This document shows positions 36,500 through 44,385 of a DNA stretch of 64,000 nt, in pieces. Below the pieces are notes generated by a model. The model was given only the letters and a program-made list of their open reading frames with translations. It was not told where the DNA came from and made no database searches. Source of the DNA: Nocardia jinanensis (lineage in GTDB: Bacteria > Actinomycetota > Actinomycetes > Mycobacteriales > Mycobacteriaceae); the NCBI RefSeq assembly GCF_014645735.1, contig NZ_BMMH01000003.1, forward strand, positions 1 to 64,000. The letters are read 5' to 3'. The translations under genes and the position numbers were made by a program. Within the stretch, counting starts at the first letter, position 1. Every line of letters starts with the position of its first letter.

Positions 36500-36934
36500 A
36501 TGCCATTGACTGGAGAGTACGCACCGTCCACATCAGCCTGGGCCCGCGAGCAGGCCGAGAAGATCGAGCAGTCCGGCGGTACCAAGGGCACCACCATGCA
36601 GGGAATGGCGGTGATCGTGCTGACCACCGTCGGCAACAAGACCGGCAAACTCCGCAAGACCGCGCTCATGCGGGTCGAGCACGACGGCGAATACGCCGTC
36701 GTCGCGTCGCTGGGCGGCGCCCCGAAGCACCCCGTCTGGTATCACAACGTGGTCGCCCAGCCCCATGTGGAGTTGCAGGACGGCACCACCACCTCGGACT
36801 ACACCGCCCGCGAGGTCTTCGGCGAGGAGAAGGCGCTCTGGTGGACACGGGCCGTCGCCGCCTACCCGCCCTATGCCGACTATCAGCTCAAGACCGATCG
36901 CCAGATCCCGGTCTTCGTTCTCACCCCGCGCTGA
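36500..36934 (+). CDS. F420-dependent nitroreductase-family protein (DUF385/Ddn)
   Basis: 144 residues with the split beta-barrel pattern of the deazaflavin-dependent nitroreductase group: [54 protein letters not shown] and [13 protein letters not shown]. Such proteins bind F420H2 and reduce quinones or nitro compounds; Mycobacterium Ddn activates pretomanid. ATG 36500 matches the family start. A second relative is at 46930. Confidence 0.88.
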   Translation: MPLTGEYAPSTSAWAREQAEKIEQSGGTKGTTMQGMAVIVLTTVGNKTGKLRKTALMRVEHDGEYAVVASLGGAPKHPVWYHNVVAQPHVELQDGTTTSDYTAREVFGEEKALWWTRAVAAYPPYADYQLKTDRQIPVFVLTPR

Positions 36935-37043
36935 CGGTTCCGGGCCGGGCGTGGTCCCGGCGGCCCGGTTCCATACCGCCGAAATGAAAGAAAACGCAGG
37001 ACACGGCCACCCGCCGCATGCTCCGGCAGCGGTGGGTGGCAGC

Positions 37044-38399
37044 ATGGAGCGGGTGTCCGATGTGCTCACTCACCTGCCAGAAGCCCGTCCCGCGTTGACC
37101 GCGGACGAGATCGACGCCGCAGCCAAACGCATCACCGACATTATCGAGCCCACCCCACTACAACTATGCCCGCGCCTGTCCCAGCTGACCGGGGCCCAGG
37201 TGTACCTCAAACGCGAGGACCTCACCGTCGTGCGCTCCTACAAGTTGCGCGGCGCATACAACCTGGTGGTCCAGCTCAGCGATTCCGAACGCGCGGCCGG
37301 CGTGGTCGCCGCGAGCGCCGGTAACCACGCCCAGGGCGTGGCGTTCGCCTGCCGGGCCATGGGCATCACCGGCCGTATCTACGTCCCCACCACCACCCCC
37401 AAGCAGAAGCGCGACCGTATCCGCGTACACGGCGGCGAATTCGTGGAGCTGATCGCGGTCGGCGAGACCTTCGACGCCGCCGCCGCGGCCGCCGACGACG
37501 ATGTGCGGCGCACCGGCGCCACAATGGTGCCCCCGTTCGACGACACCCGCACCGCCGCGGGTCAGGGCACCATCGCCGCGGAGATCCTCGACCAGCTCGA
37601 CACCGCGCCGGATCTGGTGGTGGTCCCGGTCGGCGGCGGCGGATGCCTCGCCGGAATCGGCACCTACCTGCGTGAACGCGCGCCGGAGACCGCGATCCTC
37701 GCGGTCGAGCCCGCCGGCGCGGCCTCGATGACCGCGGCACTGGTCGCGGGCGGACCGGTCACCCTGCCCGAAGTCGACCCGTTCGTCGACGGCGCCGCGG
37801 TGCGCCGGATCGGCCGGGTCCCCTACGACGCGGTCGCCGGTTTCGGCGGGCGAGTGGTGTCGCACGGTTCGCTGCCGCTGCTCATCTCGACCGATCTCCC
37901 CGGCGGGGCCGGCGCCTTCCACCTGTTGCGGGTGGACGAGGGGGCCGTGTGCACCGCCATGCTGGAGCTCTACCAGAACGAGGGGATCATCGCCGAACCC
38001 GCGGGCGCGCTCGCGGTCACCGCGCTGCTGGAATCGCCACCCGAACCCGGTTCCACCGTCGTCTGCCTGGTCTCGGGCGGGAACAACGATGTGTCCCGCT
38101 ACGGCGAGGTCATCGAACGTTCCCTGGTCCACCAAGGCCTCAAACACTATTTCCTGGTGGACTTCCCGCAGGAACCCGGCGCGCTGCGGCGGTTCCTCGA
38201 CGAGGTGCTCGGTCCCGACGACGACATCACCCTGTTCGAATACGTCAAACGCAACAACCGGGAGATCGGCGCCGCACTGGTCGGTATCGAACTGGGCGAA
38301 CGCACCGGCCTGCAACCGCTGCTGGACCGGATCGCTCACTCGCCCATCCAGTGCGAGCGGCTCGAACCGAGCTCCCCTGCCTACCGCTATCTGACCTGA
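37044..38399 (+). CDS. ilvA: threonine ammonia-lyase IlvA
   Basis: 451-residue PLP enzyme making 2-oxobutanoate for isoleucine synthesis. The cofactor lysine is Lys67 in RSYKLRGAYN; the phosphate loop is GGGGCLAG near 197-204. A single C-terminal ACT-like regulatory domain (KHYFLVDFPQEPGALRRFLDEVLG) fits the short isoform. A loop at about 274-294 (SHGSLPLLISTDLPGGAGAF) appears extra relative to my recollection of the mycobacterial protein. ATG 37044 has GGTGG upstream; GTG starts nearby are possible. Ends five bases from the convergent hydrolase gene. Confidence 0.94.
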   Translation: MERVSDVLTHLPEARPALTADEIDAAAKRITDIIEPTPLQLCPRLSQLTGAQVYLKREDLTVVRSYKLRGAYNLVVQLSDSERAAGVVAASAGNHAQGVAFACRAMGITGRIYVPTTTPKQKRDRIRVHGGEFVELIAVGETFDAAAAAADDDVRRTGATMVPPFDDTRTAAGQGTIAAEILDQLDTAPDLVVVPVGGGGCLAGIGTYLRERAPETAILAVEPAGAASMTAALVAGGPVTLPEVDPFVDGAAVRRIGRVPYDAVAGFGGRVVSHGSLPLLISTDLPGGAGAFHLLRVDEGAVCTAMLELYQNEGIIAEPAGALAVTALLESPPEPGSTVVCLVSGGNNDVSRYGEVIERSLVHQGLKHYFLVDFPQEPGALRRFLDEVLGPDDDITLFEYVKRNNREIGAALVGIELGERTGLQPLLDRIAHSPIQCERLEPSSPAYRYLT

Positions 38400-38403
38400 G
38401 TGA

Positions 38404-39627
38404 TCAGGCCGCGGCCTCCCGAGGTGTGCCGCGGCCGATCCGGGACGCCGACCGGGCCCCGGACATGACCAGCGGCAACAGCCAGGCGAACGCCGACTGG
38501 TCCACGGCCAGGGTCTCCATGGCGAGCCGGTTGTGCACGAAACCGAGCGAGATACCGCTGTCGGGATCCGACCAGCCGAACGCGCCGCCCAGGCCGATAT
38601 GGCCGAAGCCGCGCGGTGCGCCGACGGTGGGCATCGCGTGGTACCCCAGATGCCACAGGGGTCCCATATAGAGGAAGAGTCCGGTGTCCGGCCGGTATCG
38701 CTCGATCCGGCGGATTGCCTGCACGGCCGCGCCGGACAGGTACCGCCGGCCACCGGCGAGACCGTTGCAGGCCAGCGGTTCGTACACCGCGGCCAGGCCG
38801 TTGGCGCTGCACACACCGTTGGCGGCCGGCATCTCGCTGTCCAGCAGCGGCGGGTTCGGACCGGTCAGGATGGCCTCCGCACCCGGTATGAACAGGGACC
38901 GGCTGCTGACACCCAGCGCGCCGGGGATGGCCTGGAGCAGCGCGACCAGCCGCGAACCGCGCGGGGTACCCGCGAAAGAGAATCCCGTACCGAAACTCTC
39001 GGCCGCCACGGTGACCGAACCGGCGGGCGGCCGGCCCAGGTGGACGCCATCGGTACCCAGGGGAATCGCGACCTCCCGCTGGAACAGGTCCTTCATACTC
39101 GCCCCGGTGACCGCCCGGGCCAGACCGGCGAGCAGCCAGCCGAAGGTCATCGCGTGATAGGCCGGCACACCGAGCAGCCGATCGGGGGCGGCGGCGGCCA
39201 GCCGTTCGACCATCAGTTCGTGGTCGAGCAGTTCGGCACCCTGCGCGGCCAGCGCACCGACACCGGACAGGCCCGCCGAATGGGTGAGTACCTGGCGGAC
39301 GGTGATCCGGTCCTTGTTGTTGCAGCCGAATTCGGGCCAGTATTCGCAGACCGGGGCGTCGTAGTCGATGAGTCCACGATCGGCGAGCCGGTGGACGACC
39401 GTGGCCGCGATACCTTTGGTCGCGGAGAACACCACCGCGCCGGTATCGCGCGTCCAGGGCCGCTCCGGTGCGGACTCCCCTGTCCAGATATCGAGAATCG
39501 GTTCCCCGTGCCGGTATACCGCCAGCGCCGCACCTACGCCCTTCCGGCCGCCGTAGACCCGGGTGAATGCGGCCGTCAGCCGCCGGAATTCTGCTCCGGC
39601 GTTGCCGGAATAAGCCACGCTGCCCAT
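38404..39627 (-). CDS. beta-lactamase-family serine hydrolase
   Basis: 407 residues of the class C/esterase EstB-like type. SATK at 68-71 supplies the nucleophile Ser68 and Lys71, the Tyr near 157 (PAYHAMTFGW) the second motif, and HIGLGGAFGW the third. No signal peptide is seen, so it is probably cytoplasmic; an esterase or lipase-like function is more likely than antibiotic resistance. Start ATG has no classical ribosome-binding site; TACTGT six bases upstream lies inside a palindrome. Confidence 0.9.
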   Translation of the reverse strand: MGSVAYSGNAGAEFRRLTAAFTRVYGGRKGVGAALAVYRHGEPILDIWTGESAPERPWTRDTGAVVFSATKGIAATVVHRLADRGLIDYDAPVCEYWPEFGCNNKDRITVRQVLTHSAGLSGVGALAAQGAELLDHELMVERLAAAAPDRLLGVPAYHAMTFGWLLAGLARAVTGASMKDLFQREVAIPLGTDGVHLGRPPAGSVTVAAESFGTGFSFAGTPRGSRLVALLQAIPGALGVSSRSLFIPGAEAILTGPNPPLLDSEMPAANGVCSANGLAAVYEPLACNGLAGGRRYLSGAAVQAIRRIERYRPDTGLFLYMGPLWHLGYHAMPTVGAPRGFGHIGLGGAFGWSDPDSGISLGFVHNRLAMETLAVDQSAFAWLLPLVMSGARSASRIGRGTPREAAA

Positions 39628-39642
39628 CCTTACACAGTAAGG
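39628..39642 (-). promoter_or_regulatory. palindrome at the start of the hydrolase gene
   Basis: CCTTAC-ACA-GTAAGG is a perfect six-base inverted repeat touching the ATG. On the minus strand it contains the -10 candidate TACTGT. A repressor binding here would block initiation of a leaderless transcript. The regulator is unknown. Confidence 0.5.
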
Positions 39643-40106
39643 TCATCCGATACTTACGGCAATGCCGTCCCGCACGGTATCCTGCCGGGCCCCGCCCGTA
39701 CCTGCCGAGATCAGCCTCCGGGAACCGGTCCGTCCAACGCTGCGCCGACACCCGAATGCGATCGTCCGGGACAGCTGTCGTCCGGAGAATTCGATGCGGA
39801 CACTTCAGGGACTCCAGCGGAAATTCCGGCGGCGGCAGGAAACAAATCGGTAAAGAATTCCCCCGCTCGGTTCGGCCCGGAAATAGTCGGTCACACCAGG
39901 TGACGCACCACCCCGGACACACCCTTCCGCAGACGGAAACCCGGATCCATATCGCGCGGATTACCCGCTCGCGGGCCTGTTCCGGCATATCCACCCCATT
40001 CCGCCGCGCTCGCGCCCATACGCGAGCGCCGAAACTCCCCGATACCGGCGCGCGGCAATATCGACGACACTGGATAAACATCTGAAAGACGACTTTCTCG
40101 GATCGA
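39643..40106. other. 464-base non-coding stretch
   Basis: Divergent region between the hydrolase gene and the ArsR-GNAT gene. Locally richer in A+T than its surroundings (for example around 39840 and 40070-40125). Overlapping open frames exist but none has a ribosome-binding site, leaderless -10 or protein-like composition. I see no gene. Confidence 0.5.
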
Positions 40107-40126
40107 ATATCCTCCGTCGATATAGT
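40107..40126 (+). promoter_or_regulatory. possible ArsR operator and -10
   Basis: ATATC-N7-GATAT (40107-40123) is an inverted repeat overlapping TATAGT (40121-40126), which is six bases before the ATG of the ArsR-GNAT gene. Autoregulation of a leaderless message is the simple reading. Confidence 0.5.
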
Positions 40127-40132
40127 GGCCAC

Positions 40133-40993
40133 ATGACCTCCTTGGAACCGCCGGTCGTGCGGGACCAGGTGCGCGGTGACGCGCTCCCGGTCGCCGACGC
40201 GACCGTCTACGCAGGCTGGTTTTCCTGCCTGGCCGACCCGACACGGGTCCGGTTACTGCACCAGGTCGCCACGAGCCCCGCCGGGATCCATATCGGGCAG
40301 ATCGCCGAAGCGCTCGGTATCGGACAGCCCACCGTTTCCCATCATGTCCGCAAACTCACCGACGCCGGGTTCGTGACAGTACACAAAGAAGGCACCGCCA
40401 CTCTCGTCACCGTCAACCCGCACCGCTGCACGGAACTGCCGCATACCGCGGACGCGGTGATGGGCATCCTCACGCCTCAGCCACCCTGCCCCGACGATCT
40501 GCCCCGCGATGTCACCGTCCGGGCGATGACCGACGCCGACTGGGAGCCCGTCCGCGCCATCTACGCCGCCCGCGGGATCTCCTACCCCACCGTCGTCGCG
40601 GCCGACGCACCCGACCGGGACGCACTGGACCGCCAATGGTTGCCCGGGCACCGCTGGGTCGCCGAGGCTCGCGGACGGATCGTGGGCTGGGCGGCGCTGA
40701 CCCCGGTCTCGGGTCACGAGTTCTATCGCGATGTCGCCGACAGCTGCGTCATGGTCGCCGACGAGCTCGAAGGCCGCGGCATCGGTACCGCGCTGCTCCG
40801 GCGCCAGGTCATGGCCGCCGAGGACGCGGGGCTGCGTGCCCTGCAGACCACCGTCTTCCCGGAAGACCGGGTCGGTATCTCGCTGCACCACGCGGCGGGC
40901 TTCCGCACCGTCGGGATCCGGGAGCGCAGCGGCCGGTCGGAGGGACGCTGGCGCGACGCCGTCCTGCTGGAACGGCGCAGCCCGCTGAACTGA
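40133..40993 (+). CDS. ArsR-family regulator fused to GNAT N-acetyltransferase
   Basis: 286 residues. Residues about 25-105 form an ArsR winged helix (ADPTRVRLLHQVATSPAG, IGQIAEALGIGQPTVSHHVRKLTDAGFV). From about 125 there is a GNAT domain (VRAMTDADWEPVRAIYAARGISYPT, GRGIGTALLRRQV) resembling the phosphinothricin/arsinothricin acetyltransferase ArsN. ArsR-ArsN type fusions are known in some actinobacteria. The ArsR part has Cys32 but no obvious paired cysteine metal site, so the inducer is uncertain. No other ars gene is nearby. Confidence 0.88.
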   Translation: MTSLEPPVVRDQVRGDALPVADATVYAGWFSCLADPTRVRLLHQVATSPAGIHIGQIAEALGIGQPTVSHHVRKLTDAGFVTVHKEGTATLVTVNPHRCTELPHTADAVMGILTPQPPCPDDLPRDVTVRAMTDADWEPVRAIYAARGISYPTVVAADAPDRDALDRQWLPGHRWVAEARGRIVGWAALTPVSGHEFYRDVADSCVMVADELEGRGIGTALLRRQVMAAEDAGLRALQTTVFPEDRVGISLHHAAGFRTVGIRERSGRSEGRWRDAVLLERRSPLN

Positions 40994-41021
40994 GGCTCGC
41001 GGGCCGATCCGCGCCGGGCTG

Positions 41022-41573
41022 CTACCGTCCGGCGTGGATCGGCCGCAGAACGACCTTCAACCACATGGTCGACAATCCGCACAGCACGCAGAGCACCGCG
41101 ACCCCGGCGGTCGACCAGTCGGCGACGGACATGCCCGCGAAGCCCGCCTCGCCGAAACGGGCGAGTGGATAGATCCCGACCATCAGCATCGCGACGGTCC
41201 CGAACAGCGAGATCAGTGAGGTGGGCAGCCACCGCAGCCGGCGGAAGGGCCGCACCACCTCGTCGGGTGCGGTACCGGCGAACACCTGCCGGACCCGCTG
41301 CCACGCGATTCCGTTCACCAGGAGTACGGCCAGGTCGAGCGCCAGGGAGCACAGGGCCACCGCGAGCACCGCGCCCGGCACCGCGGACGGCGGCCACCGC
41401 AACGGGAGCAGTCCGGCGATCAACACGAATACGGCGAGGACGAGGCCCGCGCCGGTGATCCCCGACCACACCACCACCCATTTCCACCGGGACACGGCCA
41501 GCGCCACCGTGGCGGCGCGTTCGTCCGGTGAGCATGCGTCGTACCATCCGGGCGCGCCGGCGGCGATCTTCAT
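41022..41573 (-). CDS. four-helix membrane protein
   Basis: 183 residues with four predicted helices (KWVVVWSGITGAGLVLAVFVLI, VPGAVLAVALCSLALDLAVLLV, LPTSLISLFGTVAMLMVGIY, STAGVAVLCVLCGLSTMWL). No family recognised. The N-terminus has PGWYDACSPDERAATVALAVSRW. ATG 41573 is the best start; the frame to 41753 adds unlike sequence. Converges with the ArsR-GNAT gene. Confidence 0.7.
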   Translation of the reverse strand: MKIAAGAPGWYDACSPDERAATVALAVSRWKWVVVWSGITGAGLVLAVFVLIAGLLPLRWPPSAVPGAVLAVALCSLALDLAVLLVNGIAWQRVRQVFAGTAPDEVVRPFRRLRWLPTSLISLFGTVAMLMVGIYPLARFGEAGFAGMSVADWSTAGVAVLCVLCGLSTMWLKVVLRPIHAGR

Positions 41574-41769
41574 GGAGTCCCCTGTACCGATTCGATCCAC
41601 CAACAACGAGCGCGCTGCCCGGTATACCGGCCCGGCCGCCTGTCCGCCGACTCTATCGGTCCGCGACAGGCGCGGCACCGGGTTACGCGGCGCCACCGGT
41701 ACAGAACCCGCACACCCTCGGGTCGGCGCCCGATCGGCGCCCGCTCCGCCCACGCGCGATCATTATCCG

Positions 41770-43053
41770 GTGGAACAACAGCAGGTGCCGCACAGCACCG
41801 AAGAGGTGGTCGGACTGGTCGCGCAGACATTCCTCCGGGACCGGGACCAGTTCGTCGACGAACTGTCGCACCTGATGCGCACCCAGGTGCCGATCCTGGA
41901 CCGGGACGAGCGGCTGCGCGAACTGATGGAAGCGGGCACCACGGACAATCTGATGGAGGTTCTGCAGTTCCTGCAGAACGAGGCCGCCGAGGACGATGTG
42001 CGGGCTCCGGAACGGGCTCTCGTGTACGCCCGGATACTGGCCCAGCGCGATGTCCCGGCCTCCGCGCTCATCCGGGCGTACCGGGTGGGCCAGGCCGGGT
42101 TCCTGGACACCGGGATGCGGTATGCGATCGAATTCGGCGGCGGCGGTCCGGTCACCACCTCGGCGATCGTGCATATCGTCAACCGCACCTCGGTCTATAT
42201 CGATCGGGTCTGCGAGCAGGTCGGTGCCGCCTACGAGAAGGAACGCGACCGCTGGGTCGGCAACCGCGGCGGCTTGCGTCAGCAGTGGGTCACCCGGCTC
42301 CTCAACGGCACGACCAGCGATACCGACGCCGCCGAGCAGGCGCTACGGTACCCGCTGTCCCGCGGCCATCTCGCGGTCGGTACCTGGACCGATCCACATA
42401 TCGATCCCGCCACCTCGGTGGAGGTCTTCGACCATCTCCGGACGGCGCTGGCCACCGTCTTCGAGCGCGCACAGGGGACCCTGCTGATCCCGGTGGACGA
42501 ACACGAGGCCCGGTTGTGGTTCGCGCTACCGCAGCAGCCGCACGTCGACAGCGCGGCGATCGAACGACTGTTGTCCGATCGCGCGCTACCGGTTCGGGTG
42601 GCCATCGGCGACTACAACACCGGCGTAGCCGGATTCCGGCGGACGGCCGAGCAGGCCGACCGGGTACGCCGGCTCGCGCTGCTGAGCGGCGAGCACGGCG
42701 CGCGGGTGATCTCCTATCCCGAGGTGTCGGCCGTCGCCCTGCTGGCCGACGATATCGATACGCTGCGCGAATTCGTAGCCGACCAACTCGGCGAACTGGC
42801 GGTGGACAACGAGCGCAATCTCTGGCTGCGGGAAACGCTGCGCGTATTCCTCGCCGGGAACCGCAGTTACGCCGCGGCCGCCACCCGGCTGGCCATCCAT
42901 CGCAATACCGTCCAATACCGCGTTCGGCAGGCACTCGACCTCATCGGCGTGAGCACGGATACCCCTGGTGCGGATCTGTATCCGCGACTGGCACTGCAGG
43001 CGACCCATCTGCTCGGTACCGCGGTGCTGCGCAAGGACACGGCCCCGAGCTGA
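41770..43053 (+). CDS. PucR/CdaR-family transcriptional regulator
   Basis: 427 residues. The N-terminal helical RsbRD-like region (ILDRDERLRELMEAGTTDNLMEVLQFLQ) is followed by a degenerate GGDEF-like central domain and the PucR C-terminal helix-turn-helix (AAAATRLAIHRNTVQYRVRQALDLIG). Such regulators activate degradative or nucleotide catabolism genes. Start GTG 41770 is tentative since no ribosome-binding site is evident; GTG 41785 is alternative. The lactonase gene downstream is a candidate target. Confidence 0.87.
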   Translation: MEQQQVPHSTEEVVGLVAQTFLRDRDQFVDELSHLMRTQVPILDRDERLRELMEAGTTDNLMEVLQFLQNEAAEDDVRAPERALVYARILAQRDVPASALIRAYRVGQAGFLDTGMRYAIEFGGGGPVTTSAIVHIVNRTSVYIDRVCEQVGAAYEKERDRWVGNRGGLRQQWVTRLLNGTTSDTDAAEQALRYPLSRGHLAVGTWTDPHIDPATSVEVFDHLRTALATVFERAQGTLLIPVDEHEARLWFALPQQPHVDSAAIERLLSDRALPVRVAIGDYNTGVAGFRRTAEQADRVRRLALLSGEHGARVISYPEVSAVALLADDIDTLREFVADQLGELAVDNERNLWLRETLRVFLAGNRSYAAAATRLAIHRNTVQYRVRQALDLIGVSTDTPGADLYPRLALQATHLLGTAVLRKDTAPS

Positions 43054-43332
43054 ACCGGCTCCCGCCGAAGCGCGATCACCGCCGCACGACAGTGTGATCC
43101 GCGAGCACTGTGCTGTGCGCACAAATGCCGGCCGAGCTTTCATGCGGCCGGAATATGGTCTGCCACACAGGTCGCGCCGTAGGGTTCAGTTATCCCCGGA
43201 AACCGGCATCCACCTGAGTAGATGGTTCACCGGCAACCGTATCGCCGCGCTCACCACCGATGGTTCGCGGATCCGATCCCATCCGTCGTGCCGGCGCCGT
43301 CGCGCTGCGCGCTGCCCATTTCAGGAGTCTCC
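43054..43332. other. upstream region of the lactonase gene
   Basis: 279 bases between the PucR-type regulator and the lactonase gene. AGCACTGTGCT at 43104-43114 is a small inverted repeat that might be a PucR site. AGGAG at 43323-43327 serves the next gene. No further gene is seen. Confidence 0.35.
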
Positions 43333-44316
43333 GTGCCCTCGATCCAGACCGTCCGCGGCACCGTCGACACCGCCGACCTCGGTGTCACGCTGATGCACGA
43401 ACACGTCTTCGTACTCAGCTCCGATGTACAGCAGAACTATTCGCAGGAATGGGGCTCGGAGGACGAACGGATCGAGGACGCCGTCCGGCAGCTGACCAGC
43501 GCCTACGACGCCGGAGTACGCACGATCGTGGACCCCACGGTGGTGGGCTTGGGCCGCTATATCCCGCGTATCGCGCAGATCGCGAAACGGGTTCCGCTGC
43601 AGCTGATCGTGGCCACCGGTCTCTACACCTACAACGATGTCCCGTTCTTCTTCCACTATCGGGGTCCGGCGCTCGACCCATTTGTCGGCACGCAGGTACC
43701 CGATCCGATGGTGGATATGTTCGTCGGCGATATCCGCGACGGTATCGCCGGAACCGGTGTCCGCGCGGGCATGCTCAAATGCGCGATCGACGCGGAGGGA
43801 CTCACGCCCGGTGTCGAACGGGTGATGCGGGCGGTGGCCCGGGCCCATCACGAGACCGGTGTACCGATCACCGTGCACACCCACCCCGAATCGGGGACCG
43901 GATTCGAGGTCAAACGTGTCATGTGCGCCGAGGAGGGCGTCGACCCGACCCGGATCGTGCTGGGACACAGCGGCGACACCACCGATCTGGACTATCTGAC
44001 CGCGCTGGCGGACGCCGGTTTCGTCCTGGGGATGGATCGTTTCGGAATCAACCTGGAGACCACCTTCGAGGCGCGCGCCGACACCCTCATCGAAATGGTG
44101 CGCCGCGGCTACGCCGAGCGCATGGTGCTCTCGCAGGACGCCAGCTGTTATATCGACTGGATGGAACCGGCCACCCGCGCGGCCGTGCTGCCGCAGTGGC
44201 ACTACACCCACCTGTTCGACGACGTCTTTCCCTATGTCCTCGATCGCGGCATCGAGGACAAGCAATTGCAGACGATGCTCGTAGAGGTGCCCCGCACCTT
44301 CTTCGCAGCCGGGTGA
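43333..44316 (+). CDS. phosphotriesterase-like lactonase (Php family)
   Basis: 327-residue amidohydrolase-fold enzyme. The binuclear metal ligands are all present: His22 and His24 (MHEHVF), the carboxylated Lys149 (GMLKCAID), His182 (VHTHPE), His212 (GHSGD) and Asp269 (SQDASC). Family members hydrolyse N-acyl-homoserine and other lactones, with weak organophosphate activity, and Mycobacterium PPH/Php is close. GTG 43333 is set by AGGAG five bases upstream. Likely cytoplasmic. Confidence 0.9.
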   Translation: MPSIQTVRGTVDTADLGVTLMHEHVFVLSSDVQQNYSQEWGSEDERIEDAVRQLTSAYDAGVRTIVDPTVVGLGRYIPRIAQIAKRVPLQLIVATGLYTYNDVPFFFHYRGPALDPFVGTQVPDPMVDMFVGDIRDGIAGTGVRAGMLKCAIDAEGLTPGVERVMRAVARAHHETGVPITVHTHPESGTGFEVKRVMCAEEGVDPTRIVLGHSGDTTDLDYLTALADAGFVLGMDRFGINLETTFEARADTLIEMVRRGYAERMVLSQDASCYIDWMEPATRAAVLPQWHYTHLFDDVFPYVLDRGIEDKQLQTMLVEVPRTFFAAG

Positions 44317-44385
44317 CCCGGTCCGGGTAGCCACACTCCGACCGGTTCCCGACCCGGATCGGGCCGGAAGCTAGGGTGGTCGATC

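Noticed and set aside
38387..40132. 581-codon minus-strand frame spanning the hydrolase gene and upstream gap
   Set aside because: Overlaps the hydrolase in another frame, with Arg/Gly-rich shadow composition. The upstream part has no supporting start.
43104..43114. AGCACTGTGCT as a further copy of the hisB-hisH repeat
   Set aside because: Shares only the short GAGCACTGTG string; no ribosome-binding site/stop-start layout follows.
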